DNA of 64,000 nucleotides from Phycisphaerales bacterium (lineage in GTDB: Bacteria; Planctomycetota; Phycisphaerae; Phycisphaerales; UBA1924). Below are positions 46,519-55,746 of this stretch, one piece after another. The notes beneath the pieces are model-generated. The model ran no database searches. It saw nothing but the letters and a program-made list of their open reading frames with translations, and was not told the DNA's origin. The DNA lies in the NCBI GenBank assembly GCA_905339235.1, contig CAJPFG010000004.1:89168-153167 (forward strand), written 5' to 3'. The stretch's first letter is position 1. Every line of letters starts with the position of its first letter. The position numbers and the translations under genes were made by a program.

Positions 46519-47654
46519 AACGCCAACGCCTCATCCAGGGCAACGAAGCCTGCGCCCACGGCGCGCTCTACGCCGGGTGCTCGTTCTACGCGGGCTATCC
46601 CATCACACCCAGTTCCGAGATCATGGAGATCCTGGCCCAGGAAATGCCCGCGCAGGGGCGCGTCTTCATCCAGATGGAGGACGAGATTGCCTCGATCTCC
46701 GCGATCATCGGCGGGGCGTGGGGTGGGGCGAAGGTACTGACCGCCACCAGCGGGCCAGGCTTCTCGCTGATGCAGGAGGGAATCGGCTACGCGTCGATCA
46801 CCGAAACGCCCTGCGTGATCATCAACTGCCAGCGATGGGGGCCATCCACCGGCCAGCCCACCAAGGCCGCGCAGGGCGACGTGATGCAGGCCATCTGGGG
46901 CACGCACGGCGACCACGCGGTGATCGTGCTGACGGCGTCAAACGTGCGCGACGCCTTCGAAATGACCGTTCGGGCGTTCAACCTCGCGGAGGAGTATCGG
47001 GTTCCGGTGATCCTGCTCATCGACGAGGTGCTGGCCCACATGCGCGAGAACATCGCCTGGCCCGAGCCGGGCGAACTCCCGGTGGTGAACCGGCGGGCGC
47101 CGGAAAGCACCGCCGGGTTCAAGCCCTTCGCCGATGAGGGATTCCTGCCGTTCGGCGCGGGGAGCCGGTACCACGTGACCGGCATGGCCCACGGCCCGGA
47201 AGGATTCGTGGCGCACGGTGAAGCGGCAGCGCGAGAGTTGCGCCGGATGATCGGCAAGATCCAGGACCGCGTGAAGGAACTGGCGGTCTTCGAGGCGGCC
47301 ATGCTCGACGACGCCGAGGTGGCCATCGTGAGTTACGGGATCACCAGCCGCCCGGCACGGGCCGCGGCCGACCAGTTGCGTGCCGAGGGCGTGCGGGCAG
47401 GGTGCCTGGACATCAAGACCCTCTGGCCGTTCCCGGAGCACCTCATCGCCGACATCGCGGGGCGCGTCGACCGGATCGTGATGCCTGAACTCAACCTCGG
47501 GCAACTCGTGCGCGAAGTGGAGCGCGCGGCGGGCGGGCGGTGCGAGGTGCGCGCGCTGGGCCGAATCGACGGCAGCCTGATGACCCCGCAGCAGATCTGC
47601 GACGCGGCCCGCTCGGGCAAACTACAGGCGGTCGGTCAGGAGAACTCGAAATGA
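46515..47654 (+). CDS. korA: 2-oxoacid:acceptor oxidoreductase subunit alpha
   Basis: The 379-residue subunit carries the pyrimidine-binding domain of TPP-dependent 2-oxoacid:ferredoxin oxidoreductases: FYAGYPITPSSEIMEIL, QMEDEIASISAIIGGAWGG and TATSGPGFSLMQEGIGYA, as in KorA. It lacks a fused gamma domain, which is encoded separately two genes on. The likely substrate is 2-oxoglutarate or a branched 2-oxoacid; sequence alone does not settle it. ATGA overlap with the previous gene. Confidence 0.9.
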   Translation: MKRQRLIQGNEACAHGALYAGCSFYAGYPITPSSEIMEILAQEMPAQGRVFIQMEDEIASISAIIGGAWGGAKVLTATSGPGFSLMQEGIGYASITETPCVIINCQRWGPSTGQPTKAAQGDVMQAIWGTHGDHAVIVLTASNVRDAFEMTVRAFNLAEEYRVPVILLIDEVLAHMRENIAWPEPGELPVVNRRAPESTAGFKPFADEGFLPFGAGSRYHVTGMAHGPEGFVAHGEAAARELRRMIGKIQDRVKELAVFEAAMLDDAEVAIVSYGITSRPARAAADQLRAEGVRAGCLDIKTLWPFPEHLIADIAGRVDRIVMPELNLGQLVREVERAAGGRCEVRALGRIDGSLMTPQQICDAARSGKLQAVGQENSK

Positions 47655-48478
47655 GCGACCAACACCGGCGATTCCTGCGTCTGCGACAACTCCCCCACGT
47701 GTGGTGCCCGGGGTGCGGGAACGGCTCCATCGTGAAGGCGTTGCTCACGGCGATCGGCGATCTTGGACTGGATCAGGACCGCGTGGCCGTGATCAGCGGC
47801 ATCGGGTGCGCAGGGCGGGCGCCGTTCATCCTCGACTTCAACACGATGCACACGACGCACGGGCGGGCCCTGGCGTTCGCGACGGGCATGAAACTGGTGA
47901 ACCCGGACCTGAAGGTGATCGTGATCATGGGCGACGGCGATGCGTCGGCGATCGGCGGGAATCACTTCATCCACTCCTGCCGCCGGAATCTCGATCTGAC
48001 GGCGTTGGTCTTCAACAACGGCATCTACGGCCTGACGGGCGGCCAACTGGCCCCCACTACTCCCGCGGGCAAGCGCAGCACGACCTCGATGTCGGGAAAC
48101 ATCGAGCACGCCTTCGACCTGGTGCGGCTGGCGCTGGGCGCGGGAGCGGGGTTCGTGGCGCGCACGACGTCGTACGACAACAAGCAGATGGTGACGTTCT
48201 TCAAGCGGGCGATCTCGCACAAGGGGTTCGCGTTTGTGGACGTCATGACGGCGTGCCCGACCTACTTCGGCCGGATGAACGACCTGGGCGAGCCGTACGA
48301 ACTGCTGCACTACCTCCGCGACACCACCTCGCCCTCCGAAGACATCGCCAGGGAGCACGACGAGTCTCCGCCGGCGGACCTCATGCCCACAGGCATCTTC
48401 CGCGACGAGGAGCGCCGGGACTACGGGACGCTCTACTCCCAGCGAGCGCTCGCCACGTCCGGAAAGGGGCGATCATGA
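47651..48478 (+). CDS. korB: 2-oxoacid:acceptor oxidoreductase subunit beta (TPP-binding)
   Basis: The 275-residue subunit binds thiamine pyrophosphate: VWCPGCGNGSIVKAL at the N terminus, SGIGCAGRAPF, and the Mg-TPP motif GDGDASAIGGNHFIH with the following NNGIYGLTGGQ. These are the standard KorB/PorB signatures. It overlaps korA and the gamma gene by four bases on each side. Confidence 0.92.
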   Translation: MSDQHRRFLRLRQLPHVWCPGCGNGSIVKALLTAIGDLGLDQDRVAVISGIGCAGRAPFILDFNTMHTTHGRALAFATGMKLVNPDLKVIVIMGDGDASAIGGNHFIHSCRRNLDLTALVFNNGIYGLTGGQLAPTTPAGKRSTTSMSGNIEHAFDLVRLALGAGAGFVARTTSYDNKQMVTFFKRAISHKGFAFVDVMTACPTYFGRMNDLGEPYELLHYLRDTTSPSEDIAREHDESPPADLMPTGIFRDEERRDYGTLYSQRALATSGKGRS

Positions 48479-49023
48479 ACTCCGACCCGGTCCAGGTGCG
48501 GTTGAGCGGCGCGGGGGGCCAGGGACTCATCACGGCCGGGGTGATCCTGGCCGAGGCGGCCCTGCTGGACGGCAAGAACGTTGTCCAAACGCAGACCTAC
48601 GGGCCCGAGGCGCGGCTGGGGTCGAGCAAGGCCGAAGTGATCATCTCCGCGACGACCATCGCCTACCCGCAGGTGACCGTGCCGGACATCCTGCTCTGCC
48701 TGTCGCTGGAGGCGGCGAAGAAGTACATGTCGCTCGTGCACCACGACACCCTGGTGGTGCTGGACTCGACGATCGGCCCGGAGGTCACAGGCCGCGGCCG
48801 GATCGTCCGCCTGCCGATGACCGCGACCGCGGTGGCGACGGGGGGCAAGATGGCGGCGAACACGGTGGCGCTGGGCGCGCTCAACCGCCTCACGGGGCTG
48901 GTGTCGCCCGAGAGTCTGCGGCGAGCGGTCCTGGCGCGGGTGCCCGAGCGGTTCCGTGCCCTGAACGCCGCGGCGATCGAGGCGGGAGAACGCCTCGCCT
49001 CGCCCGCGGAGGCTCCCGCATGA
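48475..49023 (+). CDS. korC: 2-oxoacid:acceptor oxidoreductase subunit gamma
   Basis: The 182-residue subunit matches the gamma chain family: VRLSGAGGQGLITAGVILAEAALLDG at the N terminus and QTYGPEARLGSSKAEVIIS. It completes the alpha-beta-gamma set with the delta-like ferredoxin fused to the GltD-like protein. It overlaps both neighbours by four bases. Confidence 0.92.
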   Translation: MNSDPVQVRLSGAGGQGLITAGVILAEAALLDGKNVVQTQTYGPEARLGSSKAEVIISATTIAYPQVTVPDILLCLSLEAAKKYMSLVHHDTLVVLDSTIGPEVTGRGRIVRLPMTATAVATGGKMAANTVALGALNRLTGLVSPESLRRAVLARVPERFRALNAAAIEAGERLASPAEAPA

Positions 49024-50102
49024 CAGCGGTGACTCTGGAATCGGCGCGGCACGCGGCCGAACGCGTCGAGGGGCTCGCCTCCATGGTCGGGCGGACGCCC
49101 CTGCTGGAGATCCGCTACGAGTCGCGCGGCCGGCGGCGACGGGTGTTCGCAAAGTACGAGCAGAAGAACATGACGGGAAGCGTGAAGGACCGCATGGCGC
49201 TGTGGATCCTGCGGGAGGCGTACGCCTCGGGCGCGCTGCGGCCGGGAGACACGATCGCCGAGGCGACGAGCGGGAACACCGGAATTTCCTTCGCGGCGAT
49301 GGGCCGGGCCCTGGGGCACCCGGTGCGGATCTACATGCCCGACTGGATGAGCCGGGAACGGGTGTCGCTGATTCTCTCGTGCGGCGCGGAAGTGATCCCG
49401 GTGTCGCACGACCAGGGCGGATTCCGCGGGAGCATCGAGCAAGCCGACGCGTACGCGAGTTCGCGCCACGGCGTGTTTCTGCCGCACCAGTTCGAGAATC
49501 CCTCGAACACGCTCGCGCACGAGCACACGACGGGGCCGGAGATCCTGGCGCAGTTGGCGGCGGGCGGCCTCTCGCCCGACGCCTTCGTCGCCGGCGTGGG
49601 AACGGGCGGGACCGTGATGGGCGTGGGGCGGAGCCTGCGGCGGGCCAACCCGCGAGTGCGGGTTCATCCGCTCGAGCCCGCCAACTCGCCGACGCTGCGG
49701 ACCGGGCACAAGGCCGGGAACCACCGAATCCAGGGAATCTCCGACGAGTTCGTGCCGGCGCTGGTCAAGTTGGAGGAACTGGACGACATCGTGGACGTGT
49801 GGGACGGGGACGCGATCGCCGCGGCCCAGATCCTCGGACGCGCCGGGCTGTGCGTGGGAATCTCGTCCGGCGCGAACTTCGTCGGCGCGGACAAGATCCT
49901 GGACGAACTGGGCGACGACGCCACGGCCGTCACCGTCTTTGCGGACAGCAACAAGAAGTACCTGAGCACGGACCTTCAAAGGAACGAACCCCCGGGCGAC
50001 GGGTTCGTCAGCCCGGGGATTCGTGTGTTATCGTGGCGCGCCATCGGGTGCGAAGCGTGCTGCTCCGTCGGCTCGTGCGGCGTCGCACGCTCCGTCCCCT
50101 AG
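49020..50102 (+). CDS. PLP-dependent cysteine synthase family protein
   Basis: The 360-residue enzyme is a fold-type II PLP protein: KYEQKNMTGSVKDRMA contains the PLP lysine, EATSGNTGISFAAMG is the substrate loop, and GVGTGGTVMGVGR binds the phosphate. It would make cysteine (or a related amino acid) from O-acetylserine or O-phosphoserine and sulfide; cystathionine beta-synthase-like activity is also possible. The C terminus extends beyond the usual KYLSTDL end with a Cys cluster (CEACCSVGSC) that some members of this family also carry. It overlaps the gamma gene by four bases, an unusual link to 2-oxoacid oxidation. Confidence 0.85.
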   Translation: MTAVTLESARHAAERVEGLASMVGRTPLLEIRYESRGRRRRVFAKYEQKNMTGSVKDRMALWILREAYASGALRPGDTIAEATSGNTGISFAAMGRALGHPVRIYMPDWMSRERVSLILSCGAEVIPVSHDQGGFRGSIEQADAYASSRHGVFLPHQFENPSNTLAHEHTTGPEILAQLAAGGLSPDAFVAGVGTGGTVMGVGRSLRRANPRVRVHPLEPANSPTLRTGHKAGNHRIQGISDEFVPALVKLEELDDIVDVWDGDAIAAAQILGRAGLCVGISSGANFVGADKILDELGDDATAVTVFADSNKKYLSTDLQRNEPPGDGFVSPGIRVLSWRAIGCEACCSVGSCGVARSVP

Positions 50103-50103
50103 T

Positions 50104-50913
50104 TCAGCAGGGCGCTCCATTCACGCGCTGCTCCTCGGTCTCGATGTCAAACCCGTTCTCGGCGCCGTCGCCGTTCAGATCGGCGCTGGGCGCGCAGAAG
50201 TTTGTGAAGTCGCCGTTCACCGCCTGCTCCGTCGCCTCCACGTCAAACCCGTTCACCGCGCCATCGCAGTTGACGTCCGGATCGCACGGCGGCGCAAAGG
50301 CGTTGAGCACGAAACTGACGTCCTGGTTCTGCGGGTTGAAGGTCGGCGAGAAGAATCGCTGCATGCAACTGGGCGGAGTGATGCTCTGGGCCTGAACCCA
50401 GCCCCACTGCGGCTCATTGGCGCCGCCCCCGCGGGCGAGGATCGCGGTCACGCTCATCCAGTACGAGCCGGCGTTGAGGGGAACCGGGGTGGTGAGTTGG
50501 ACGGTGTAGTGGTAGCCCTTGACGTCGCCCAGGGGCGGGCCGAAGTTGAAGTGGTAGTACTCGATCTCGGAAAAGGTCATGACGTCCTGGGTGCTGACGA
50601 GCGCGCCCACCGAGCCGCCGTTGTTCTCGTAGAACCGGATCATGAAGCCCTCGGTGTTGCCGGGCACTTCCGTGACGTAGCCGCCCCAGAACTCGACAGA
50701 CCCGATGACCCAGTTCGTCGGGGCGTCGAAGTTGTCCACGACTTCGCTGAACCAGCCCAGGCCGCCGGGGTTGCGGGCGTCCTGGGCGGACAAGCCGCCG
50801 AAACTGTTGATGGGATTCTGACGGTACAACTCCTGCGCCAGGCACTCCTGTGAGATCGCGCACGACAAGGCCGCCGAGCACGCCAGAGCCGGCATCACGA
50901 AACGCATTTTCAT
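50104..50913 (-). CDS. Secreted protein with dockerin-like C-terminal repeats
   Basis: The 269-residue product has a signal peptide (ACSAALSCAISQECLAQ), a ~180-residue beta-rich domain of unknown type (WVIGSVEFWGGYVTEVPG, MIRFYENNGG), and at the C terminus two calcium-binding dockerin type I-like repeats: CDPDVNCDGAVNGFDVEATEQ and ADLNGDGAENGFDIETEEQ, joined by a loop with NFCAPSA. The same tag ends the kelch protein at 58925, so the two may be sorted or anchored in the same way. AGGAGA precedes the ATG. An in-frame upstream start at 50997 would disrupt the signal. Confidence 0.85.
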   Translation of the reverse strand: MKMRFVMPALACSAALSCAISQECLAQELYRQNPINSFGGLSAQDARNPGGLGWFSEVVDNFDAPTNWVIGSVEFWGGYVTEVPGNTEGFMIRFYENNGGSVGALVSTQDVMTFSEIEYYHFNFGPPLGDVKGYHYTVQLTTPVPLNAGSYWMSVTAILARGGGANEPQWGWVQAQSITPPSCMQRFFSPTFNPQNQDVSFVLNAFAPPCDPDVNCDGAVNGFDVEATEQAVNGDFTNFCAPSADLNGDGAENGFDIETEEQRVNGAPC

Positions 50914-51109
50914 GTGAGTCTCCTGCAAATTGGGGTGAACCGAGGAGCCTGAATCGAGCAGCCAGTATCCGCGAAAGGCGGAGAAGTCGCAAGGCATCTT
51001 GTACCGTGCCCCTGCGGATTTCCCTTCGGTAGAATCCCTCCAATCAAGTCGGCCTTACCCGCCGGGAAACGGATGGATCGCGTTGAAGTGCTCATTCCGA
51101 GCCTGTTGC

Positions 51110-52084
51110 ATGCGGCTGACCCCGGTCGCCGAAACGGGGAAGCGTTTCCGGGATTTCAGCCCGTACGTGGCGTCGATCAGCGATAGCGGCGTGGTCGCGT
51201 TCCAGGCATCGCTCGCGGCCGGCGGATCGGGTGTCTATGTTGCTCAAGGCGGAGCGCTGACGGCCCTCGCGGAAACGGGCGGACCGATTGCCGACGTGCA
51301 CAGCCACCCGGATATCAATGCCGCGGGAGCATGCTGCTTCTACGGCAGGCTCAACTCCGGCGAGGACGGTGTCTTCCTCATAGAGCAGGGACAAGTCGCT
51401 ACGGTCGCCATGCCCAGCGGACCGCTGGGGCCGACGATGAACGAGGCGGGGGCGGTGGCATTCCGCGCGGCCCATGCATCGGGAATCGCGGGTGTCTACC
51501 TCGGGCGAGGTGGACAGACCACGACCATCGCCGACACGCGCGAGCGCTTCTGTGCGTTCCAAGGACTGCCGGTGGTCAACCGTGACGGGCTGGTTGCCTT
51601 CCGCGCCGACATCGCGGCCGGCGGCCAGTGCATCGAAGTGGGTGACGGGGTCTCGCAACGGACCATCGTGGCCACCGGCGAGGAGTTCCAAGATCTCGGC
51701 TTCTTCCCGGTCATGAACGACTCGGGTGTGGTGGGATACCGCGCGACACTCCGAAACGGCGTGTCCGGATTGTTCGTCACGTCGAACAGATCGACGAATC
51801 GCATCCTCGACACATCGGGCCCGTTCGAGTCCATACGCGGCCTGCTGCTCAACAACGCCGCGGAGGTCGTGTTCTTCGCGACGCCCCGCGGGGGGCGCCT
51901 GGGCGTGTACACCGGTCCGGATCACGCGAAGCATCGCGTTCTGGGGCTTGGCGACCCGCTGCTGGAGTCTGCGGTCGCCGATTTTGCGCTCAATCCCGTG
52001 TCGATGAACGAGGCCGGCCAGTTGGCAATCCGAGTCAAACTCGACGATGATCGTCAGTTCATCCTGCGGGCCGATCCGGCGTAA
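51110..52084 (+). CDS. Repeat protein with about seven ADTGxxF/INxxGxVAF units
   Basis: The 324-residue product is made of about seven units of roughly 43 residues with a shared pattern: (A/D)-(E/D)-TG..F, then (M/I)N..G-(V/L)-(V/A)-(A/G)-F-(R/Q)-A, then a G(V/I)(Y/F) strand. Examples are VAETGKRFRDFSP, MNEAGAVAFRAAH, VNRDGLVAFRADI and MNDSGVVGYRATL. This pattern is common in secreted planctomycete repeat proteins and is likely to form beta-propeller-like blades. Unusually there is no signal peptide from the ATG at 51110, and the upstream in-frame start (50999) adds none, so the N terminus may be truncated. Confidence 0.7.
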   Translation: MRLTPVAETGKRFRDFSPYVASISDSGVVAFQASLAAGGSGVYVAQGGALTALAETGGPIADVHSHPDINAAGACCFYGRLNSGEDGVFLIEQGQVATVAMPSGPLGPTMNEAGAVAFRAAHASGIAGVYLGRGGQTTTIADTRERFCAFQGLPVVNRDGLVAFRADIAAGGQCIEVGDGVSQRTIVATGEEFQDLGFFPVMNDSGVVGYRATLRNGVSGLFVTSNRSTNRILDTSGPFESIRGLLLNNAAEVVFFATPRGGRLGVYTGPDHAKHRVLGLGDPLLESAVADFALNPVSMNEAGQLAIRVKLDDDRQFILRADPA

Positions 52085-52180
52085 GGCGGGGCAGGGGCGC
52101 GATGCGCAGGCCCGCGTGGGGGGCCTCGACGGCGTTCTCAGCAGCCCCGTTATACTCATTTGTGGTGGGGAGTGCCTCGC

Positions 52181-52795
52181 TTGGCTTCACCGGACTCGAT
52201 TCACGCGACGAGAACGACCACGAAACTGCTGGACGCGCTGCGCGACCATGCCAACGAGCCGGCGTGGGCCCACATCGACAGCCGGTACCGGCCGGTGATC
52301 TCCGGGCTGGCCCGCCGCCTCGGACTCTCCGACACGGACGCGGACGAGGTCGCGCAGCAAACGCTCTCGGAGTTCGTGCGGGCCTATCGCGAGAACCGGT
52401 ACGACCGCTCCAAGGGGCGCTTGAGTTCGTGGATTCTCGGAATCGCCCACCACACCGCGTTGCGCGTGCTGCGGAACGGAAATCGGGACGTGCACCCGGG
52501 AGACACGGCGTTGGGCGCCCTGCCCGAAGAGCCCGGGCTGCGGTCGATCTGGATGGACGAGCGAGATCGGGCGATCCTGGTTCGGGCGATGGCCATGCTG
52601 CGGGATGAGTCGGGGGTGGATGATCGCACGCTGCGGGCCTTCGAGTTGGTGGCGCTGCGCGGCGTTCCCGCGGCGGAGGCCGCCGCCCAGTGCGGCATGA
52701 CGCTCGACCAGGCCTACGTCGCCAAGAGCCGGGTGACCAAACGCCTTCGCGAGGTCGTGGCGGAGTTGACCGCGGCGTTCGAGGAGGACGCATGA
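52181..52795 (+). CDS. ECF-type RNA polymerase sigma factor
   Basis: About 204 residues with sigma region 2 (PVISGLARRLGLSDTDADEVAQQTLSEFVRAYRE, SSWILGIAHHTALRVLR) and region 4 (RTLRAFELVALRGVPAAEAAAQCGMTLDQAYVAKSRVTKRLRE). The start is uncertain: a TTG at 52181 is used because GGGGAG lies upstream, while TTG 52160 would sit on the presumed transcription start behind a TATACT element at 52150. The stop overlaps the kinase gene by four bases. The coupling to a Ser/Thr kinase with a zinc-finger-like N terminus matches known planctomycete ECF groups. Confidence 0.85.
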   Translation: MASPDSIHATRTTTKLLDALRDHANEPAWAHIDSRYRPVISGLARRLGLSDTDADEVAQQTLSEFVRAYRENRYDRSKGRLSSWILGIAHHTALRVLRNGNRDVHPGDTALGALPEEPGLRSIWMDERDRAILVRAMAMLRDESGVDDRTLRAFELVALRGVPAAEAAAQCGMTLDQAYVAKSRVTKRLREVVAELTAAFEEDA

Positions 52796-55689
52796 CGGGC
52801 GAGCGCAGCCCATGTCCGGGCACGGCCGACATCGAGCGGCTCGCCGGCGGGGACGCCGCCTCGCCCGAGGTAACACTGCACGTGGAAACATGCCCGGACT
52901 GCCGGGCACGCCTCGAGGCGGCCCGGGACGACTCAATGTTCCTGGGGCGGATGCGCACGCTCGCCGCGTCCACGCTCGGGCCGGAAGGCGCGCCGCGCAT
53001 CGCGGGGTATCGCACCCTTGGAGTGCTCAGCGCGGGGTCGCAGGGAATCGTGTACCGGGCCGTGCAGGAGTCCACCTCGCGCGCGGTCGCCATCAAGGTG
53101 CTCGCCGCGGGTGAAGCGGCCTCGGCACGCCAGCGGGCGAGGGCCGAGCGCGAGGCGGAGATCGCGGCTCGCCTGAGGCACCCCAACATCGTGACGGTCT
53201 TCGAATCTCGAACGCTCCCCGACGGCCGCATCGCCGTAATCATGGAGTTTGTGGACGGCGTGCCGATTGACGCGTGGAAACCCATCGCGGCCTCGCCGGC
53301 GCAGCGGGAGCGCGAGGTGCTGCGCGTGTTTATCCATGTCTGCGGTGGCATTCACCACGCGCACCTGAACGGCGTGATCCACCGCGACCTCAAGCCGGAC
53401 AACATCCTCGTGACGGCGGAGGGCCGGCCCGTGGTGCTGGACTTCGGCATCGCCAAGGCGGGCGGGGGCATCCGCACGACCCTCACGGGCGAGTTCGCGG
53501 GCACCCCGGCATACGCCTCGCCCGAACAGGCCTCGGGCCGCGCGGAGGGTGTGGACGCCCTGACGGACGTCTACTCCCTGGGGGTGATCCTGTACCGCCT
53601 TCTGTGCGGCTCGCTGCCGTACGACGTCCAAGGCTCGATCTTCGAGATCGCCAGGACAATCGCCGAAGCGGCGCCCATCCCCATGCGGACTCGCGACCCC
53701 GCCCTCTCGGCCGATCTCGAAGCCATCGTGCTGCGGGCGCTGCGAAAGGAAAAGGAACGTCGCTACCAGTCGGCGGCGTCCCTGGCCCGCGATATCGAAC
53801 GATACCTCGCGGGCGATCCCGTAGACGCGCGGAGCGAGTCGGGCTGGTACCTGCTGCGCAAGGCCATCGTCGTGAACCGCCGCCGCCTGGCGTGGGCGGG
53901 CGCCGCGGTGCTGCTCGTGGTGGCCGCGAGCGTCGCCGTGCTCCTGAGCCTCGCGAGCGCGGCCGAATCGGCGCGACGAGCAGCCCTGCAGCGTGAGCAG
54001 GCCCGCGCAGAGAGCGTCCGCGCCACCGCCGTCACCGAGTTGCTCCGCGAAGCGCTCCCCAACGCCGACCCCGCGCGCCCGGAACTTGGCCAAATCGTGG
54101 GCTCAGGGCTGGGGCGGCTCTACCTGAGGCTGGAAACTGGCGGGTACAAGGATCGCCCCGATGTTGACCAGGCGCTGCGAAGGCTGTGGGGCGGCGTGTA
54201 CACGGGGCTTGGCAGCGGAAAGGCCAGCGCCCTGGTGCAGTACGCGGAAGTTTCCCTCCGCAACGGCCTGATTCAGTTGCGGGAGCGGCACGGGCCCGAG
54301 CACCCGGAGATCGCGGCCAGCATGCACGAACTTGCGGGGGTCCTGCTCGTCCGCAAGCGCGCCCCGGAAGCCGAGCGAATGTGCCGCGACGCCCTGGCGA
54401 TGCGCGAGAAACTGCTGGGCCCGGGCGCGGAGGAAGCCGCAGAATCCCGGGCACTGCTGGCCAGGTGCCTGCTGGCGATGGGCAGGAAGGACGACGCGAT
54501 CCGCGAGGCGGACGCGGCCCTCGCGTTCTACCGCGGCGTGGTCGAGCATGCCGCGGACGGACCGATCGGCGCGATGGCCGCCCTGCGGGCCCGCGTGTTC
54601 CTGGATTCCCACGACTACGCCCGCGCCGAGCCCGAGTTGCGCGAGGCGCTCACGCGCCGCCTGCGGTGCCTCGCGCCCGAAGACCCCGACCTGACCGAGT
54701 CTCTAAGAGACGCCGCGGAGTTTGCGGAAGCCTCGCCCGAGAGCGCCCTCACCGCCACGCTCGCAAGGGCGTGGGGCTGCGCTCCGCCGCAAGCCGCCGC
54801 GGCGGTGCGGAATGACCTGCCGGTGATCAGCGCGCCCGACCGGGGCAGCCCGACGCGCGCGGTGGAGTCGGGTCGCACCGACGCGCTCGAAAGCCTGATT
54901 TCCCTGCAGGAAGAACTGCTCGGGAAAGACGACCCGGCGCTGGTGCGGATGCTGATGGCGCAGGTGCGGGCCGCCGAGGCCGAGTTGCTGCTGGCACAAA
55001 AAGCGAACGCCGCGCTGCGTGCAGCGGACATTCTCTCGAACCGATTCGGGCCGCGTGACCCTTCGGTGCTGGTCTGCCTGGAAGAAGCGGCTCTGGTCCT
55101 CGCGTTCGACGGCCAGCCGGGGCGGGCGGTCGAACTGGGCCGTCGCGCATGCGAGATCCGCGAGGCCGTCCCACGCGAGGCACGCGATGAGTTGCTCGAC
55201 GCCAACACAAGGCGGTACTTGGCGTGGTTCCTCACGCTCGCGGAGCGGTACGAAGAAGGCGCGGCCATCTGGCGGGCCGCGGCCGATGAACTGAAGGCCG
55301 CGCTCGGGCCCGAACATCACGCCGTGGCAGTCACCGAAAGCGGCCTGGCGTTCTGCCTGGTGCACGTGGGAGATCTGAGCGAGGCCGACCGGCTCTCTCG
55401 ACAATCGCTGGCGGTCGCGGAGCGGCTCTCGGCCACCGCGGCCGATCAACTGGCCTACGTCCGTTTCGCCAGAGGCCACGTCCTGCTTGCGATGGGGCGC
55501 CACGCCGAAGCGCGGGCGGTGCTGGAACCGTCGTGGGAGGTGTTCAAAAACTCCGGGAAGAACTTCCCGTGGAGACGGGTGTTCATCACGGATATGGCCG
55601 CGGCGTGCCAGGGGTCGGGCGATTCGGACGCATCCCGCGAGTGGATCGCGCAGATCGACACCGATCCGACGCGAGAACCGGCGCGATAA
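52792..55689 (+). CDS. Membrane Ser/Thr protein kinase with zinc-finger-like N terminus and TPR domain
   Basis: The 965-residue protein starts with an anti-sigma-type motif (HVETCPDCRARLEAA, near residue 30), then a PknB-type kinase domain (about residues 70-340) with GSQGIVYRAV, the lysine in AIKVLAAG, HRDLKPDN and DFGIAKA, all catalytic residues present. One membrane helix follows (LAWAGAAVLLVVAASVAVLLSLAS, around 370-393) and the remaining ~570 residues are TPR-like repeats (PEIAASMHELAGVLLVRKRAPEAERM core), predicted outside the membrane. Its overlap with the ECF sigma gene suggests it binds or phosphorylates that sigma factor. Confidence 0.88.
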   Translation: MTGERSPCPGTADIERLAGGDAASPEVTLHVETCPDCRARLEAARDDSMFLGRMRTLAASTLGPEGAPRIAGYRTLGVLSAGSQGIVYRAVQESTSRAVAIKVLAAGEAASARQRARAEREAEIAARLRHPNIVTVFESRTLPDGRIAVIMEFVDGVPIDAWKPIAASPAQREREVLRVFIHVCGGIHHAHLNGVIHRDLKPDNILVTAEGRPVVLDFGIAKAGGGIRTTLTGEFAGTPAYASPEQASGRAEGVDALTDVYSLGVILYRLLCGSLPYDVQGSIFEIARTIAEAAPIPMRTRDPALSADLEAIVLRALRKEKERRYQSAASLARDIERYLAGDPVDARSESGWYLLRKAIVVNRRRLAWAGAAVLLVVAASVAVLLSLASAAESARRAALQREQARAESVRATAVTELLREALPNADPARPELGQIVGSGLGRLYLRLETGGYKDRPDVDQALRRLWGGVYTGLGSGKASALVQYAEVSLRNGLIQLRERHGPEHPEIAASMHELAGVLLVRKRAPEAERMCRDALAMREKLLGPGAEEAAESRALLARCLLAMGRKDDAIREADAALAFYRGVVEHAADGPIGAMAALRARVFLDSHDYARAEPELREALTRRLRCLAPEDPDLTESLRDAAEFAEASPESALTATLARAWGCAPPQAAAAVRNDLPVISAPDRGSPTRAVESGRTDALESLISLQEELLGKDDPALVRMLMAQVRAAEAELLLAQKANAALRAADILSNRFGPRDPSVLVCLEEAALVLAFDGQPGRAVELGRRACEIREAVPREARDELLDANTRRYLAWFLTLAERYEEGAAIWRAAADELKAALGPEHHAVAVTESGLAFCLVHVGDLSEADRLSRQSLAVAERLSATAADQLAYVRFARGHVLLAMGRHAEARAVLEPSWEVFKNSGKNFPWRRVFITDMAAACQGSGDSDASREWIAQIDTDPTREPAR

Positions 55690-55746
55690 GTCTGTTTTGC
55701 GGGGAAGAATCCGCGCGGTACGATGAACGATTCAGGAGCCGGAAAC

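Noticed and set aside
49980..50025. GC-rich inverted repeat near the 3' end of the cysteine synthase gene as a terminator, implying readthrough of a lost stop
   Set aside because: The residues encoded beyond it, including the CEACC...C cluster, resemble C-terminal tails seen in this enzyme family, so the frame is probably genuine.
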